From positions 1,824,501 through 1,888,500 of the forward strand of contig JBBBDQ010001154.1 of assembly GCA_037127315.1 (NCBI GenBank): 64,000 nucleotides of DNA, in the 5' to 3' direction. A model generated the notes under the pieces. It did not search any database. It worked only from the letters and a program-made list of their open reading frames with translations, and had not been told where the DNA came from. The position numbers and the translations under genes were made by a program. Origin of the DNA: Ascarosepion bandense (Eukaryota; Mollusca; Cephalopoda; Sepiida; Sepiidae). This document shows positions 51,720 to 62,828 of the stretch, in pieces; the stretch's first letter is position 1, and every line of letters begins with the position of its first letter.

Positions 51720-51785
51720 TGGGGAAATGGCCATTTTCAACATGTCATTTTAAGGCATGCATTCTTCAACTCCTTCTAAACAGAG
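51720..51785 (-). ncRNA. Decayed hammerhead-like PLE terminus
   Basis: Minus strand has UUGAAGA (C3 changed to U), a CAUG/CAUG stem and GAAAA, in the arrangement seen at 26344-26402. Likely inactive. 51786-52180 shows no other content. Confidence 0.25.
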
Positions 51786-52239
51786 AATGAGGAAAAATTC
51801 TAAGCTCAGAGGTTAGCTTAGGTAAAGGAAGAGGTTGGTGTGTATTGGTTTTCATTGGGTTGGGCTGAGGGAAGTAGTTAGTAGTAATTCTTCCTTGGTA
51901 GTGGGAGACATGTGGCCTGACCCTAGGGTTAGCAGTGGTAGGTGGTGTGGCGGTAACTGGTAGGTCAACTTTAAAAAAAAAAAATTGATTTCTTTTTTAT
52001 CCGAACTAATTGGGGGAATAGGATAATTGCTAAAATTTATACTTATTTCTATGGCGACACATACTTATGATCTCCTTTCGTTTGTTGAGGTGTATATTTA
52101 GGTCTTTAAATTTTAAAATTTTAATTTTTTTCTGTCAAACATAGGTTACACCCATCTCTTAATCTATTAGGGGTCATAGCTTTGCCTACGAGTTCCCATT
52201 TTATTTGGGGATCTAAGTTTACAAGTGTTGCCTCCGTAC

Positions 52240-52725
52240 GATCTAAGGTTACACTCTCAAAGATCATATTTTCAACAGATCTTTTCACAAAAATTAGTGT
52301 TAGCGGAACTGAATCCTCTTTGATTCAGTCACAGTTAAGATGGGTTGGCCACATTGCTCGAATGGAAGATTGTAGAATACTAAAAGTTCTGATGTAAAGC
52401 CAATTGCTTGATGGCGCTCGAAACGTTGGAAAGCCTCTGCTTCATTGAAAAGAGAAACTCAAGTACAATCTTTGGAGCAGCTAACATCCAGTTGACATTT
52501 TCGAATTGCTTTTTTTTTAGATCGAATGGAGAGGGGGGTCAACTAGTCATCGTAGCATTGCAAGTTTTGAACAGAATCGTTCCCAACATCTTGAGGCACT
52601 ACGTTTGAGAACTAGAATTAAAACTCCATCTTTCATGCCAATTTCTCCATTTGTGGCAACGTTTAAGTACCCAATTTGTTCTTCAAATCCAAGACTGTTT
52701 TGAAGACGCACACTCGCCAAAAACA
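52240..52725 (+). pseudogene. LINE family L-C, 3'-end fragment
   Basis: Encodes IFSTDLFTKISVSGTESSLI, QSQLRWVGHIARMED, then in shifted frames KPLLH-stop-KEKLKYNL, a FEQNRSQHLEALRLRTRIKT segment and PFVATFKYPICSSNPRLF. Matches the end of L-C at 32500-32940. Upstream 52180-52240 may belong too. Confidence 0.78.
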
Positions 52726-52915
52726 CCCAAAATCCGGGTCTGCATCAGAGGTTTCTGACTCTCAGACAGACGGTTTCGAATGCTAAGCAGCCCGTTATGC
52801 AAATTCCAGGCACGCTTGATGACTCCCATATATGGCACAATCAGAAACCTTGGTGCTTTCGATATCAAACAAATTGAAATCTCATACGTTGAAATTGACG
52901 GAATATCCCATCAGA

Positions 52916-52919
<4 letters not shown>

Positions 52920-52992
<73 letters not shown>
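52920..52992. repeat. (CA)n(TA)n microsatellite
   Basis: About 50 bp CA then ~22 bp TA, directly upstream of the third tRNA-headed hammerhead copy. Confidence 0.95.
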
Positions 52993-52998
52993 GTATAC

Positions 52999-53086
52999 GG
53001 TCGGGTTTCAATCCTGGGTAAAAGGCAATCGGCTGTCTAACCGTATTGATGAGCTGTGATACAGCGAAACTGATCTGTCTGCGGAT

Positions 53087-53090
<4 letters not shown>
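52999..53090 (+). repeat. tRNA-headed hammerhead repeat, copy 3 (5'-truncated)
   Basis: Starts at the B-box region (gggtttcaatcctgg) after a TA tract and contains a hammerhead with C3 changed to U: TTGATGA at 53046-53052, stem II gctgtgatacagc perfect, GAAAC, stem III with one U-U mismatch, cleavage C at 53079, stem I tgcgg. The C3 change should abolish cleavage. Confidence 0.78.
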
Positions 53091-53100
<10 letters not shown>

Positions 53101-53121
<21 letters not shown>

Positions 53122-53300
53122 TCATCCACATACAAGTGTGGCTAGACACACCCACTTGCTTTTGGCCGGGATCGAAACTCGACCGATTTTGGTGTCTGTT
53201 GGAGTCGCTACCCCCTAAGCCATAGGCGCATGGAATCAGAGAAGGGAAATTTTTACGTGTTGTATAGAAGCAGTGTATACACACTGAAATAACTCAATTC
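53101..53300 (-). repeat. tRNA-headed repeat, copy 4, hammerhead core deleted
   Basis: On the minus strand a tRNA-like head (gcgcctatggcttagggggt, B box gagtttcgatccc) is followed by a shortened tail in which CCACA/TGTGG, the stem I strands, are joined by six bases where the ribozyme core should be. It lies head-on to copy 3 across a TA tract (53089-53118). Confidence 0.65.
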
Positions 53301-53342
53301 ATTTCTGAAGAGACACGCATATAGCACACACACACACACACA

Positions 53343-53730
53343 CATATATATATAAGCAGCATTTGGTCCTCATAAGCAGAGTTCGATCCTCACTGGGTGT
53401 CCCATGCTTTTGACCTTGTACCACATGTAAACTATGCTTCGAAAATCACCATACTGAGGAAAGAGGGCTGGGCACCTCGAGGTGGTGTAATGGTTAACAA
53501 GCTTGTCTCGCTAGAATCATTACAATTGAGTAGTGAGTTCGGTCCTCACTGGGTGTCCCATACTTTCGACCTTGTGCCACATCTAAACTACGCTTCGAAA
53601 ATCACCATACTGAGGAAAGAGGGCTGGGCATCTCGAGGTGGTGTAATGGTTAACAAGCTTGTCTCGCTAGAATCATTACAATTGAGTAGTGAGTTCGGTC
53701 CTTACTGGGTGTCCTTACTCTCGGCCTTGT
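53343..53730 (+). repeat. 156-bp tandem repeat with tRNA-like A and B boxes
   Basis: Units begin gggctgggcacctcgaggtg at 53465 and gggctgggcatctcgaggtg at 53621, period 156 bp, with a partial unit upstream from 53380. Each has ggtgtaatggttaaca (A-box-like) and gagttcggtcct (B-box-like) 60 bp later. Units are ~95% identical, so the duplication is recent. Probably a tRNA-derived SINE in tandem. Confidence 0.82.
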
Positions 53731-54480
53731 GACAGATCTGGAAAATCGCCTTCTATACTTTCATATTTTTTTTTACCCCAGTTTGCTGGCAAAAATATTT
53801 TCTCGTCACTTGGACCGTAACAGCGGCTATCACTCAGTGTCAAGTTGGACCTGGGAACAACAGCATTTAAGTTCTCCAATGCCAGCTGAGGCCTTGTTGC
53901 CGGATGTAGTTTATCGTTATACCCAGGACATAAATTTTGGAATCTAAAATGTACAAAACTCAAAAAGAACCCGATGGACCGACAGAACTTTCATTTTATT
54001 TTCAGATAAGCAGTGTTTGAAAAAAATAAAATGACAAAAACTATTGCTTTGAGTTATTCTTTCTTCTATCAATATTCTGCAAACATTTTCCCGTCCTTAT
54101 CATTTTGGTTCGATAAAACTATGAAATAAAAAATAAAGGTAAGCAAAACAATGTTTATTTTCTATATTTTTTTTTAACCTGAAAGTTTTTGTAAAAAAAA
54201 AAGTGGGGGAAAAACTAAAACAGATTTATTGATTTCGTTGGCAATTGTCTTCTTTATTAAATCTTGTGTTCTTCATTTGTAATACATTGTGATTGCTTAC
54301 GTTGAAAGGCTTCAAGGCAATAAGAGAGAGAATTATCAATCATCAAATATCAGCGGCCTCACTTGCGGGCATATTGCAAGAAATAGAAAAAAAAAAAAAG
54401 GATTCATTGAAGTGTTTGAAATAACAATCAAATCCTATCTTGCCCTCTATTCGTTAGATTAACCTCTATCTCTATATTCA
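53731..54480. other. Unassigned AT-rich DNA
   Basis: Only weak frames and A/T runs. Confidence 0.35.
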
Positions 54481-54496
54481 ACGTTCACTAACCAAA

Positions 54497-54569
<73 letters not shown>

Positions 54570-54578
54570 CAGTTTGTT

Positions 54579-54630
<52 letters not shown>

Positions 54631-54660
54631 GATATCTATCTATCTATCTATCTCAGTTCA

Positions 54661-54701
<41 letters not shown>

Positions 54702-54713
54702 CAGTTTGTTCTA

Positions 54714-54758
<45 letters not shown>

Positions 54759-54805
54759 CAGTTTGTTCATATCTATCTATCTATCTATCTATCTCAGTCT
54801 ATTCA

Positions 54806-54850
<45 letters not shown>

Positions 54851-54862
54851 CAGTCTATCTAT

Positions 54863-54917
<55 letters not shown>

Positions 54918-54952
54918 CAGTCTATTCATATCATATCTATCTATCTATCTAC
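54497..54952. repeat. Interrupted (TATC)n tract
   Basis: About 455 bp of TATC with cagtttgttc or cagtctattc interruptions, same texture as 7395-7752. Confidence 0.95.
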
Positions 54953-55044
54953 GGGGTGAGATTAATAAATTGTCTAAATTACGCAAAAATGAAATTAGCA
55001 CTGACATTTCATTTTAATATTTACCAAAATTACACAAAAATATT

Positions 55045-55700
55045 TTTTAATCATTTCAAGTCAAGCAAAGCGGTACCGCCACTGATGTACAGGAGGCTAA
55101 ATAAGAGATTTAAAGTTTTAGACAGGAAAAGAGTGAAGACAAAGACGAACCAGCTACAGTGGGGAGAAAGACAGAGGGCAAGAGAAGGATGGGAACACAG
55201 GAGTGAAGACAGTTACGAAGGTAGAGAGAAAGGAAAAGAACAAGATACACGGTATGATGTAGAAAGGGCTGGAGTTAAGTGGGTAAGAGATGGGAATTGA
55301 TTTTGCATTTAAATTCCTGGAGGTTATAGCCATCAGGAAAGTAAGTATATGGAAGGGAGTTCCACAGGCGGGAAGCGAGAGAAAAGAAGTGGAGGGAGTA
55401 GAATTGTCGCCTGCATTTGGTTGATCTAACTGTAAAAGGTGGGACCTAGTTGCCAGTCTGGTTGCATGTGTAAATACTTGTGGATGGGGCACCAGTGACC
55501 TAATTTCTTCGGAGCAGAAGCCATGAAAATATTTGTAGAATAGACAGAGGGAAGCCACATTCCGTCGATGAGAAAGTGGCTGGAGTCGAGCTGCCAGGTC
55601 GGGACCAATCACATTAAAATTCACTTTTTGGAGCCTGTCGAGAACACTGAGACGAACAGCAGAGGTGCCTGACCAGTATTCCTGGCAGGGACGAATGGTC
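55045..55700 (-). pseudogene. LINE family L-B, 3' part
   Basis: Minus strand: NFNVIGPDLAARLQPLSHRR, NVASLCLFYKYFHGFCSEEI, VFTHATRLATRSHLLQLDQP, then a frame with SRLWNSLP-equivalent and the 3' UTR to the tgcttgacttgaaatgatta end. One or two frameshifts. Confidence 0.88.
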
Positions 55701-55704
55701 GATT

Positions 55705-56335
55705 TGTAAAGGATTTAATGACCACATGCTACCATAGAAAGAATACTTAAATTCTTCGATCCTGATTTAAACAAGTTCCTCTTTACGTTTGTTTCTTTCT
55801 TTCTTACTTGTTTAATATCTCCTTCTTTCTTTCTTTTTTCTTTCTTTCTTTCTTTTTTCTTTCTTTCTTTCTTTCTTTGTTTCTTTGTTCTCCAAGCAAA
55901 TTTGACTATTAATAATTAGGAATTACGCCCCTTTGAATTCATCCCCTTTCATTTTAATAATAATTTTTGTTTCTTTATTTTAAATTCGCATTTAATGTTT
56001 TTATTTCCATATACTTTTTGTCTATTTAAATTCTACCCTTGACAAATTGAAGAATAGTAACCTAAGATTGTAAATTTAACTCCCATAAACATCGTGTGAA
56101 CTTAAATTCAAATCTTTTAAACTGCTATTTTGTAATACGCACCTGATAATTGCGTAATGCATGAAGCTCCGAGTCGTGTCACCGACTTAGGATAATGTGT
56201 ATATTTATTACATACAATTAATAGCTCTGTTTGTACTGCACTGAGCACTGTTCATTAACATATGAATAATATTTTTATAGATGTGTGTATTCCCATATGT
56301 ATAATTCACTCAACTATAAATATACATATATGGTT
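55705..56335 (+). repeat. PLE 3' region
   Basis: Follows the 16.1-17.3 kb order: 'tttaatgaccacatgctacc', TTTC tracts (55795-55885), 'ttaataattaggaattacgc', 'cttttaaactgctattttgt', 'gaagctccgagtcgtgtcac', then 'tgaataatatttttatag' as at 17340. No coding part remains. Confidence 0.7.
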
Positions 56336-56389
56336 ATGTCTCCAAGGCAGTCACAATGCGTTGAGTAAAATAAAGGAAGGTAAAGAAGT

Positions 56390-56815
56390 TTTTGGGTATT
56401 ACCTATTTATTAAACATTAATATTTCGAGATCAAAATCTCATCTTCAGAATGGCAGAGAAGCGTGTGTCTGTCCGAGTGTGTTCCTGGCCTTTCAAAGAA
56501 TGGCCATTCCTATCTGGCTGTCTGCTGCTGCTGCTGTCATTAATTTTACTGTGTGTGTGTGGTGGTGGTGTGTGTGTGTGTGTGTGTGTTTGTGTATGTG
56601 TGTGTGTGATTTATAGTTGGGGCCTTTTTCTGGTTTGATGATATCAGCCTGCTTTAATGTGTGGTTAATCTAAATGTGACCTGACCGTTAGTTTGATTTT
56701 GACCGGGTTGTTTTATCTATCTGTTGTTTTATCTATCAGCTTTATCTGGTGGTGTGTGCGTGTCCGTGACTGTGTCATGTGTGCGTGTTTATGCGCGCGT
56801 AGTTCTTGCAATTTA
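56390..56815 (-). repeat. Hammerhead-bearing repeat, copy 2
   Basis: Same block as 22620-23067 with one arm of the inverted duplication. The GT tract here spans 56551-56608. Confidence 0.75.
56415..56452 (-). ncRNA. Hammerhead ribozyme motif
   Basis: Identical core and helices to 22633-22670: stem I CAUU/AAUG, CUGAAGA, stem II GAGAU/AUCUC, GAAA, minimal stem III, U cleavage nucleotide. Confidence 0.6.
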
Positions 56816-57300
56816 TTTTAAAATAAATCGTCTTGCAAACTGCAATTTATTAAGAAATTTATCCCCAATCTGCTAGAACAATTATTTCAATCGACAACAC
56901 AAACATTAAAAGCAAGCATTTGAAAATTTATGCCGACTTATTTTTACCGATTCCACTATAACAGTATTAAGCATTCTCCGTAAACAGTTACAATTTTGCC
57001 AGTGGCAAAATATTATATTCATCTGTATTCATTATGTTATTCAAACGATTTACAGAGTTTATTTTCTCGATGACAGATTCCATGTTACAATAATGAAGTA
57101 CTTATTCCAATGAAAGACTATTTTCAGGAACACAGCAAACCAATCTAAGCATTTTCTCACGTATAAACGTTAGTCATCATTTATCACCGAAAATGTTTAA
57201 GACAAACTTTCCGATTCGTAATCGAAAGACATCTGACAAATACAGTACAAGATTTATCAGTTTTTTCAAGAATTATTTTGTATTTTTATTATTATATAAT
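56816..57300. other. Unassigned AT-rich DNA
   Basis: No recognised content. Confidence 0.35.
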
Positions 57301-57304
57301 TTTT

Positions 57305-57995
57305 CATTTTAATTCTATTTCTGCTATGGTCGCACTACCTATCAAGTCTGCAGGATGACCTAAGGCGGGTCGTGGTGTGTTGTTATGGCTCCATTTCATG
57401 TTTTTTCCATCTCCCATAAAGTGCCTAGCGTTACCTAGACAAAATTCTCCTCAGTGTGTCGGCTGTACTTAACAAGACAATTTTTTGTATATCTCTTAAG
57501 CTGGAGTTTCTGGGGATTCTTTCAATGTGTTGTTTTGTTCCATTTTTTATCATTCCAAGTGCACCTACTATCACTAGTACGATACTTGTTTTCAATATCC
57601 ACATGTTTTCTATTTCAATTTCCAGGTTTTTATATTTTGACAGTTTTTCGAATTCCTTGGTTGCTATGTTACAATCCGCTGGACAAGCCATATCAATTAA
57701 TAAACACGTTTTTCCGTTTTGGTTTTTAACAATAATGTCCGGCCTATTTACTTCAATTTTTCTGTCTGTATAGATTGTGTTATCTCATAGAATGGTGACA
57801 TCTTCTATTTCTATAACCGGTGTTGGGTGATGATCATACCTATGTTTGTTTACATATTTTCCAGTGTTTGCACATTGTCCAGTGTAAATATTGCCCCACT
57901 CTATCGTGGCGATTTTTATATTCATTTGGGGCAAGTACAGAACATCCTGAGATTAGATGGTCTATTGTTTCTTGGTATTTATTATTATTATTATT
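57305..57995 (-). pseudogene. LINE family L-D, 3' part
   Basis: On the minus strand, from 57995: HQETIDHLISGC-like end, CPK-IYKSPR, APVIEIEDVTIL-like region, then 57691-57431 MACPADCNIATKEFEKLSKY, MWILKTSIVLVIVGALGMIK, GTKQHIERIPRNSSLRDIQK, IVLLSTADTLRRILSR, and the noncoding end at ~57310. Several frames. It is oriented opposite to the fuller copy starting at 58520. Confidence 0.85.
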
Positions 57996-58470
57996 GTTAT
58001 CTTAGTAGTTTACTTTCTATTTTATTGTTGATGATATAGTTTAGCTCGACATTTATTCTACGCATCACTTAATTACCATGAATTGGAAATTAAAATATGT
58101 AGGCATTTGACATGTTCTGGCATCTTACTTTCCATGGGGCCTACATAACACGATCAATGGTTTTTACGGTGATGAACAAGAAGTAAGATTAAAATCTAGT
58201 CCGATATATACCAGAAAATTTTGTTTAGACAGTTGGAAAAGGGACCGAGTCCAGTGAAGTGTGAATTCATGGCTTTTCTCAGTCTATTTAGGGCAAATTG
58301 AACGCAAGCTACAGCAATAAAATTTCAGTCACGATTAGGAAATTTGACCCTTTACGTACTGATTGACTTTGCTCCTACTCGGTCAGAGGGAATGACCTAG
58401 TAATGCATAGCAATCATGCTTCGAAGACCTTTCGGGGTAATTATACATTTTTGAAAAGGTCTAGCAGATG
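57996..58470. other. Unassigned DNA between two L-D copies
   Basis: No recognised motif. Confidence 0.35.
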
Positions 58471-58472
58471 AC

Positions 58473-58538
<66 letters not shown>

Positions 58539-58541
58539 AAG
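58471..58541. repeat. (TAA)n(GAA)n tract at L-D 5' side
   Basis: The tract lies immediately before L-D coding sequence. Since TAA is the family's 3' tail, this may be the tail of an older copy into which this one inserted. Confidence 0.9.
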
Positions 58542-58660
58542 AATAAAAATAATAAAGAATAAGACGCTATGAGAAAAGAGCAAGATTTTACAGACAAAAC
58601 AAGATTTTTCAAACCGATACAAAGAGATTTTACAGGGAAATAGGTAAAAAAAGAATTGAA

Positions 58661-60312
58661 GTGACAATCCCCCCCCCCAGAATGGAAGAAGTTAAACAGT
58701 TCTGGGAAAAGATATGGGCTTGCCCTAAAGAACATAGCAAGGAAGTACATTGCATTGCACAAGAGATAGAACGAATGAAAAATAAACCAGAACAGACATG
58801 GGCTGGAATTACAGAAGAGGATGTTAAATTTGCACTAAAAAAGCACACAATTGGAAATTCCCAGGTATAGATAAAATTCCTAACTTTTGGCTATATTATT
58901 TAAATACAGCACATAAAAAACTAGCCAAAGAACTTCAAGAAATGGTTGACGATCCCACTAAAATTCCTGCATGGATGACCAAAGGAATTACATTTCTTCT
59001 ACCCAAGAATGGTGACACAAACAACCCGAAAAACTACAGACCAATTACATGTCTTCCGACAACATATAAACTATTAACATCTATTTTAACAAAACAGACA
59101 TATTTACTCTTAGAAAGAAATGACATGATACCGCTTGAACAAAAAGGGTGCAAACGTGGCTGTTATGGATGTAAAGACCAATTGCTAATTAACAAAATGA
59201 TCCTGGAAAACTGCTACAGTACAAAGAAAAGTCTTAGTACTGCCTGGATAGATTATCGAAAGGCATTCGATAGTGTGCCACATCCCTGGATTTTAAAGAC
59301 TTTAAATATATACAAGATATCGCCCTTCATCATCAATTTCATCAAACAGTCCATGTCTATATGGAAAACAACCCTTTACCTCAATTATATAAATGGAATC
59401 TATAAGTCTGATGAAATAAACATCAAAAGAGGTATATTTCAAGGTGATTCTTTGTCTCCTTTACTATTCTGCATATTATTAATAGCACTAACCAGTCAAC
59501 TTAATAAGACAGAATGTGGTTATAAAATAGGCCAAAAGAAAATAAGCCATCTATTTTACATGGATGACTTAAAGTTATATGCTAAGAATGATAATGAGCT
59601 GGAAGGTCTTCTGCAAACTGTAAAATGCTTCAGCGAAGACATTGGAATGAAATTCAATTTGAATAAATGTGCTAAAGCTACAGTTTTACGTGGATCAATA
59701 CAAGAAACATCTTCAATTAGCTTAGACCCTGCTGTAACAATAAAAGAATTGAAACCGTAAGAAGCTTATAAATACCTAGGTGTAAATGAGAGTGAAAACA
59801 TTCACCATAAAAAAATGAAAGAAATAGTGCGTAAAGAGTACTATAGAAGGCTACGAATGATATTAAAAACTGAATTGAATTCTCAGAACAGAGTTATGGC
59901 CATTAATAGCCTTGCAATCCCAGTTGTCCAATATAGCTTCAACATCTTAAACTGGACTCTAAACGACATCAGACGAATGGATTCTAAAACAAGAAAGCTT
60001 CTTTCTAAGCATAAGATGCATCATCCAAAGGCTGATGTAGACCGTCTATACATACCCCGTAAAGAAGGTGGAAGAGGTCTTATTCAGCTGGAATTGTCAT
60101 ACAAGACAACAACTATTGGCTTACTAACATACATAGAAACAACAAAGGATTGGATGATACAATTAGTAAGGCAACATGAAGAAAGAAAGAAAAAATATTC
60201 AATAATAAAAGAAGGCAGTAAATACAAACAAGATTTACAGTTAGTAGATTCTGTAGAAAAGCAAAACAGAAGCCAAGAACCAACTATTGCGGCAAAAAAT
60301 ATGAAAATGTAA
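58661..60312 (+). pseudogene. L-D reverse transcriptase
   Basis: 58661-58850 reads MEEVKQFWEKIWACPKEHSK, then after a one-base shift WKFPGIDKIPNFWLYYLNTA. 58942-59760: WMTKGITFLLPKNGDTNNPK, NYRPITCLPTTYKLLTSILT (RT motif 1), AWIDYRKAFDSVPHPWILKT (first catalytic Asp), INIKRGIFQGDSLSPLLFCI (QGDSLSP motif), SHLFYMDDLKLYAKNDNELE (catalytic YMDD), GMKFNLNKCAK. A stop follows ELKP, then EAYKYLGV continues, and 59815-60312 carries RVMAINSLAIPVVQYSFNIL and the thumb (RLYIPRKEGGRGLIQLEL). All catalytic residues are intact. Confidence 0.9.
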
Positions 60313-61113
60313 GCCAAAGATAAAGCTCTTCAACAGATGAAACAGCGCTGGCAAGACAAACCTCTGCATGGCCAATATCCAGAACGTGCCAATAAATCCA
60401 ATGTTGACAAAGTTAATACTCATCGATGGTTACGTTCATCTGGATGAAAGTCTGAAACTGAAGGCTTTATTCTTGCAGCACAAGACCAAAGTCTTTTCAC
60501 TAGAAACTTTCAGGCAAATATTATGCATAATAATATAGATCCAAAATAAAGGTTTTGTGATAAACACCAAAAAACAATAGACCACCTAATCTCAGGCTGT
60601 TATGTACTTGCCCCAAATGAATATAAAAATCGCCACGATAGAGTTGGGCAATATTTACATTGGGCAATGTGCAAACATTATGGAAAATCTGTAAACAAAC
60701 ACTGGTATGAACATCACCCAGCACCGGTTACAGAAATAGAAGATGTAACTATTCTATGGGATTACACCATCTACACATACAGAAAAATTGAAGCAAATAG
60801 GCCAGACATTATTGTTAAAAACCAGAAGGAGAAAACTTGTCTATTAATTGATATGGCTTGTCCAGCGGATTGTAACATAGCAATCAAGGAATTTGAAAAA
60901 CTGTCAAAATATAAAGACCTGGAAATTGAAATAGAAAAAATGTGGAAATTGAAAACAAGAGTTGTGCCAGTGATCGTAGGTGCACTTGGAATAATAAAAA
61001 ATGGAACAAAACAACACATTGAAAGAATCCCTGGAAACCCCAGCTTAAGAGATATACAAAAAATTGTCTTATTAAGTACAGCCCACACACTAAGGAAAAC
61101 TTTATCTATGTAA
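60313..61113 (+). pseudogene. L-D C-terminal zinc motif and restriction-like endonuclease
   Basis: After the stop at ~60310: ALQQMKQRWQDKPLHGQYPE, HRWLRSSG-stop, FCDKHQKTIDHLISGC (a Cys-His motif with the second Cys replaced), then 60667-61113 open: YGKSVNKHWYEHHPAPVTEI, RKIEANRPDIIVKNQKEKTC and LLIDMACPADCN. The RPDII and IDMACP pieces with the intervening Lys resemble the PD-(D/E)xK endonuclease of R2-like LINEs, which nicks a defined target. The C-terminus is VLLSTAHTLRKTLSM. Confidence 0.82.
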
Positions 61114-61247
61114 TGCTAGGGATGATAAGGAAGATAGAAAAACATGAAATGGAGTCATAACAACACGCCACGACCTACCTTAGGTCTCCCCGCAGACTTG
61201 GTTGGTAGTGAGACCATAGCAGAAATCGAAATATGATGAAAAATGAC

Positions 61248-61249
<2 letters not shown>

Positions 61250-61296
<47 letters not shown>
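61250..61296. repeat. (TAA)n tail of L-D
   Basis: About 47 bp of TAA at the element's 3' end. Confidence 0.93.
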
Positions 61297-61297
<1 letters not shown>

Positions 61298-61398
61298 GAA
61301 ACAGATTGTTTTATTAGAAACGGAGGATTGTGGTAACTGTTACTGTGTTCTAAAATATACCCAAGTTCATCTCTAAAGTAAATTTGTAGCATTTGTAA

Positions 61399-62178
61399 CA
61401 GGCGCCCCTGCTTTTCGTCTCAGTGTTCTTGACAGGCTCCAAAAGATAATCTTAATGTGATTGGTCCCGACCTGGCAGCACTTTCTCACCGGCGGGGTGT
61501 GGCTTTCCTCTGTCTCTTCTACAAATATTTTCATGGCTTCTGCTCCGAAGAACTTAGGTCACTGGTGCCCCATCCACAAGTATTTACTCGGGCAACCAGA
61601 CTAGCAACTAGGTCTCCACCCTTTTACAGTTAGATCAACCAAATGCAGGCGATAATTCTACTCCCTCCGCTTCTTTTCTCTCGCTTCCCGCCTGTGGAAC
61701 TCCTTTCCCTATACTTACTTTCCTGACGGCTATAACCTCCAGGAATTGAAATGCAAAATCAATTCCCATTTCTTACCCACTTAACTCCAGCCCATTCCAC
61801 ATCACCCCGTGTATCTTGTTCTTTTCCTTTCTCTCTACCTTCGCAACTGTCTTCACTCCTGCGTTCATATACTTCTCTTGCCCTTTCTCTTTCACCCCTG
61901 TAGCTGATTCGTCTTTGTCTTCACTCTCTTCTTGCCTAATACTTCAACTCTCTTATGTAACTCCAGCCCTTTCTACATCACCCCGTGTATCTTGTTCTTT
62001 TCTTTTCTCTCTACCTTCGCAACTGTCTTCACTCCTGTGTTCACATCCTTCTCTTGCCCTTTCTTTTTCAACCCCTGTAGCTGGTTCGTCTTTGTCTTCA
62101 CTCTCCTTTGCCTAATACGTCAACTCTTTTATGTAACCCCCTGCACACTGCTTGGGGTGAAATGATTTAAAAAAAAAG
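61399..62178 (+). pseudogene. LINE family L-B, 3' part with duplicated UTR
   Basis: Encodes, with shifts, VLDRLQK, LSHRRGVAFLCLFYKYFHGF, SEELRSLVPHPQVFTRATRL and SRLWNSFP-like sequence, then a 3' UTR ending tgcacactgcttggggtgaa + A-tail. The UTR block ctttctacatcaccccgtgt...cttatgtaactccag is duplicated: 61790-61965 and 61966-62140, period ~177 bp. Confidence 0.87.
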
Positions 62179-62179
62179 T

Positions 62180-62610
62180 CTCATTTGTGTTCGTATAATT
62201 TTAAAATACCCGGATATTTCTTCTGGTAGAGTTAAGGTTTATGTATTTGTTTTATTTATGCACACTTCGGAAACTTACATATGCTTGGTTTTGGAGAACA
62301 ACCATTTCAATAGGTTACTGAAATGTCAACGACAGGGGTTTAAATTCTTATTGAAATGAAATCCGTACACTAAAGAAAGGAATAAAACGAAAACTAAACT
62401 TCGGACATGAAAAATAATGACCGAAAATGACTTTCAGGTCCATGCAATCAATGGGAAATAGGAAGAAAACTTTGATCTGGTCACGTCTTAGAACGCTCGA
62501 CCACGAATGACCTCCAGTCTAAACGAGGATTTAATCAAGCTTATATAACACAATTTTCGATTCATCGCAACAACCATATCTGCTCCGAAATGTATCGTAA
62601 TGTCAACAAA
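62180..62610. other. Unassigned DNA
   Basis: No recognised motif. Confidence 0.35.
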
Positions 62611-62616
62611 TGTAAA

Positions 62617-62681
62617 CATGTTACGGAAATTAACGAATTTTAGCGAAACTTTTGGTCATAAACAACCGACAATTTGAAATG
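62617..62681 (+). repeat. Short 60-bp repeat shared with 18447-18509
   Basis: Inverse orientation of the earlier copy, few differences. Confidence 0.75.
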
Positions 62682-62760
62682 AATTGTTTGAACATTATTT
62701 TTTTAATCGATACTCGTATTTAAGTAGATATTCTGTTTTTTTAATTAAACAATTAATTCG

Positions 62761-62792
62761 CAGGTTCGAATCCTGCCGAATGGCACCCATTT
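62761..62792 (+). other. Isolated tRNA T-arm-like sequence
   Basis: gcaggttcgaatcctgc has a perfect five-pair stem and a B-box loop, followed by cgaatggcacc. No D-arm or anticodon arm is recognisable upstream, so it is not called a tRNA gene; it may be a tRNA or SINE remnant. Confidence 0.4.
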
Positions 62793-62828
62793 TCGTAAAA
62801 ATACTTTTCATATAAAGAATGGCTGATA

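Larger units (their letters stand above)
58545..61298 (+). mobile_element. LINE family L-D, restriction-like-endonuclease LINE, nearly complete ORF
   Basis: One polyprotein relic: linker, RT, Cys-His motif, restriction-like endonuclease, then a ~140-bp 3' UTR and TAA tail (61250-61296). Only about five disabling changes interrupt it (frameshift near 58850, stops at ~59758, ~60310, ~60446 and ~60547). The N-terminal DNA-binding region, if any, is absent, so it is 5'-truncated. RT plus C-terminal endonuclease is the layout of R2/NeSL/Hero-type LINEs. Confidence 0.87.

Noticed and set aside
54574..55017. 147-codon SIYL-rich frame
   Set aside because: Same reason: TATC microsatellite translation.
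62761..62792. tRNA gene ending near 62792
   Set aside because: The T-arm is perfect but I cannot form D and anticodon arms or an acceptor stem with the ~60 bp upstream, which are A/T runs.
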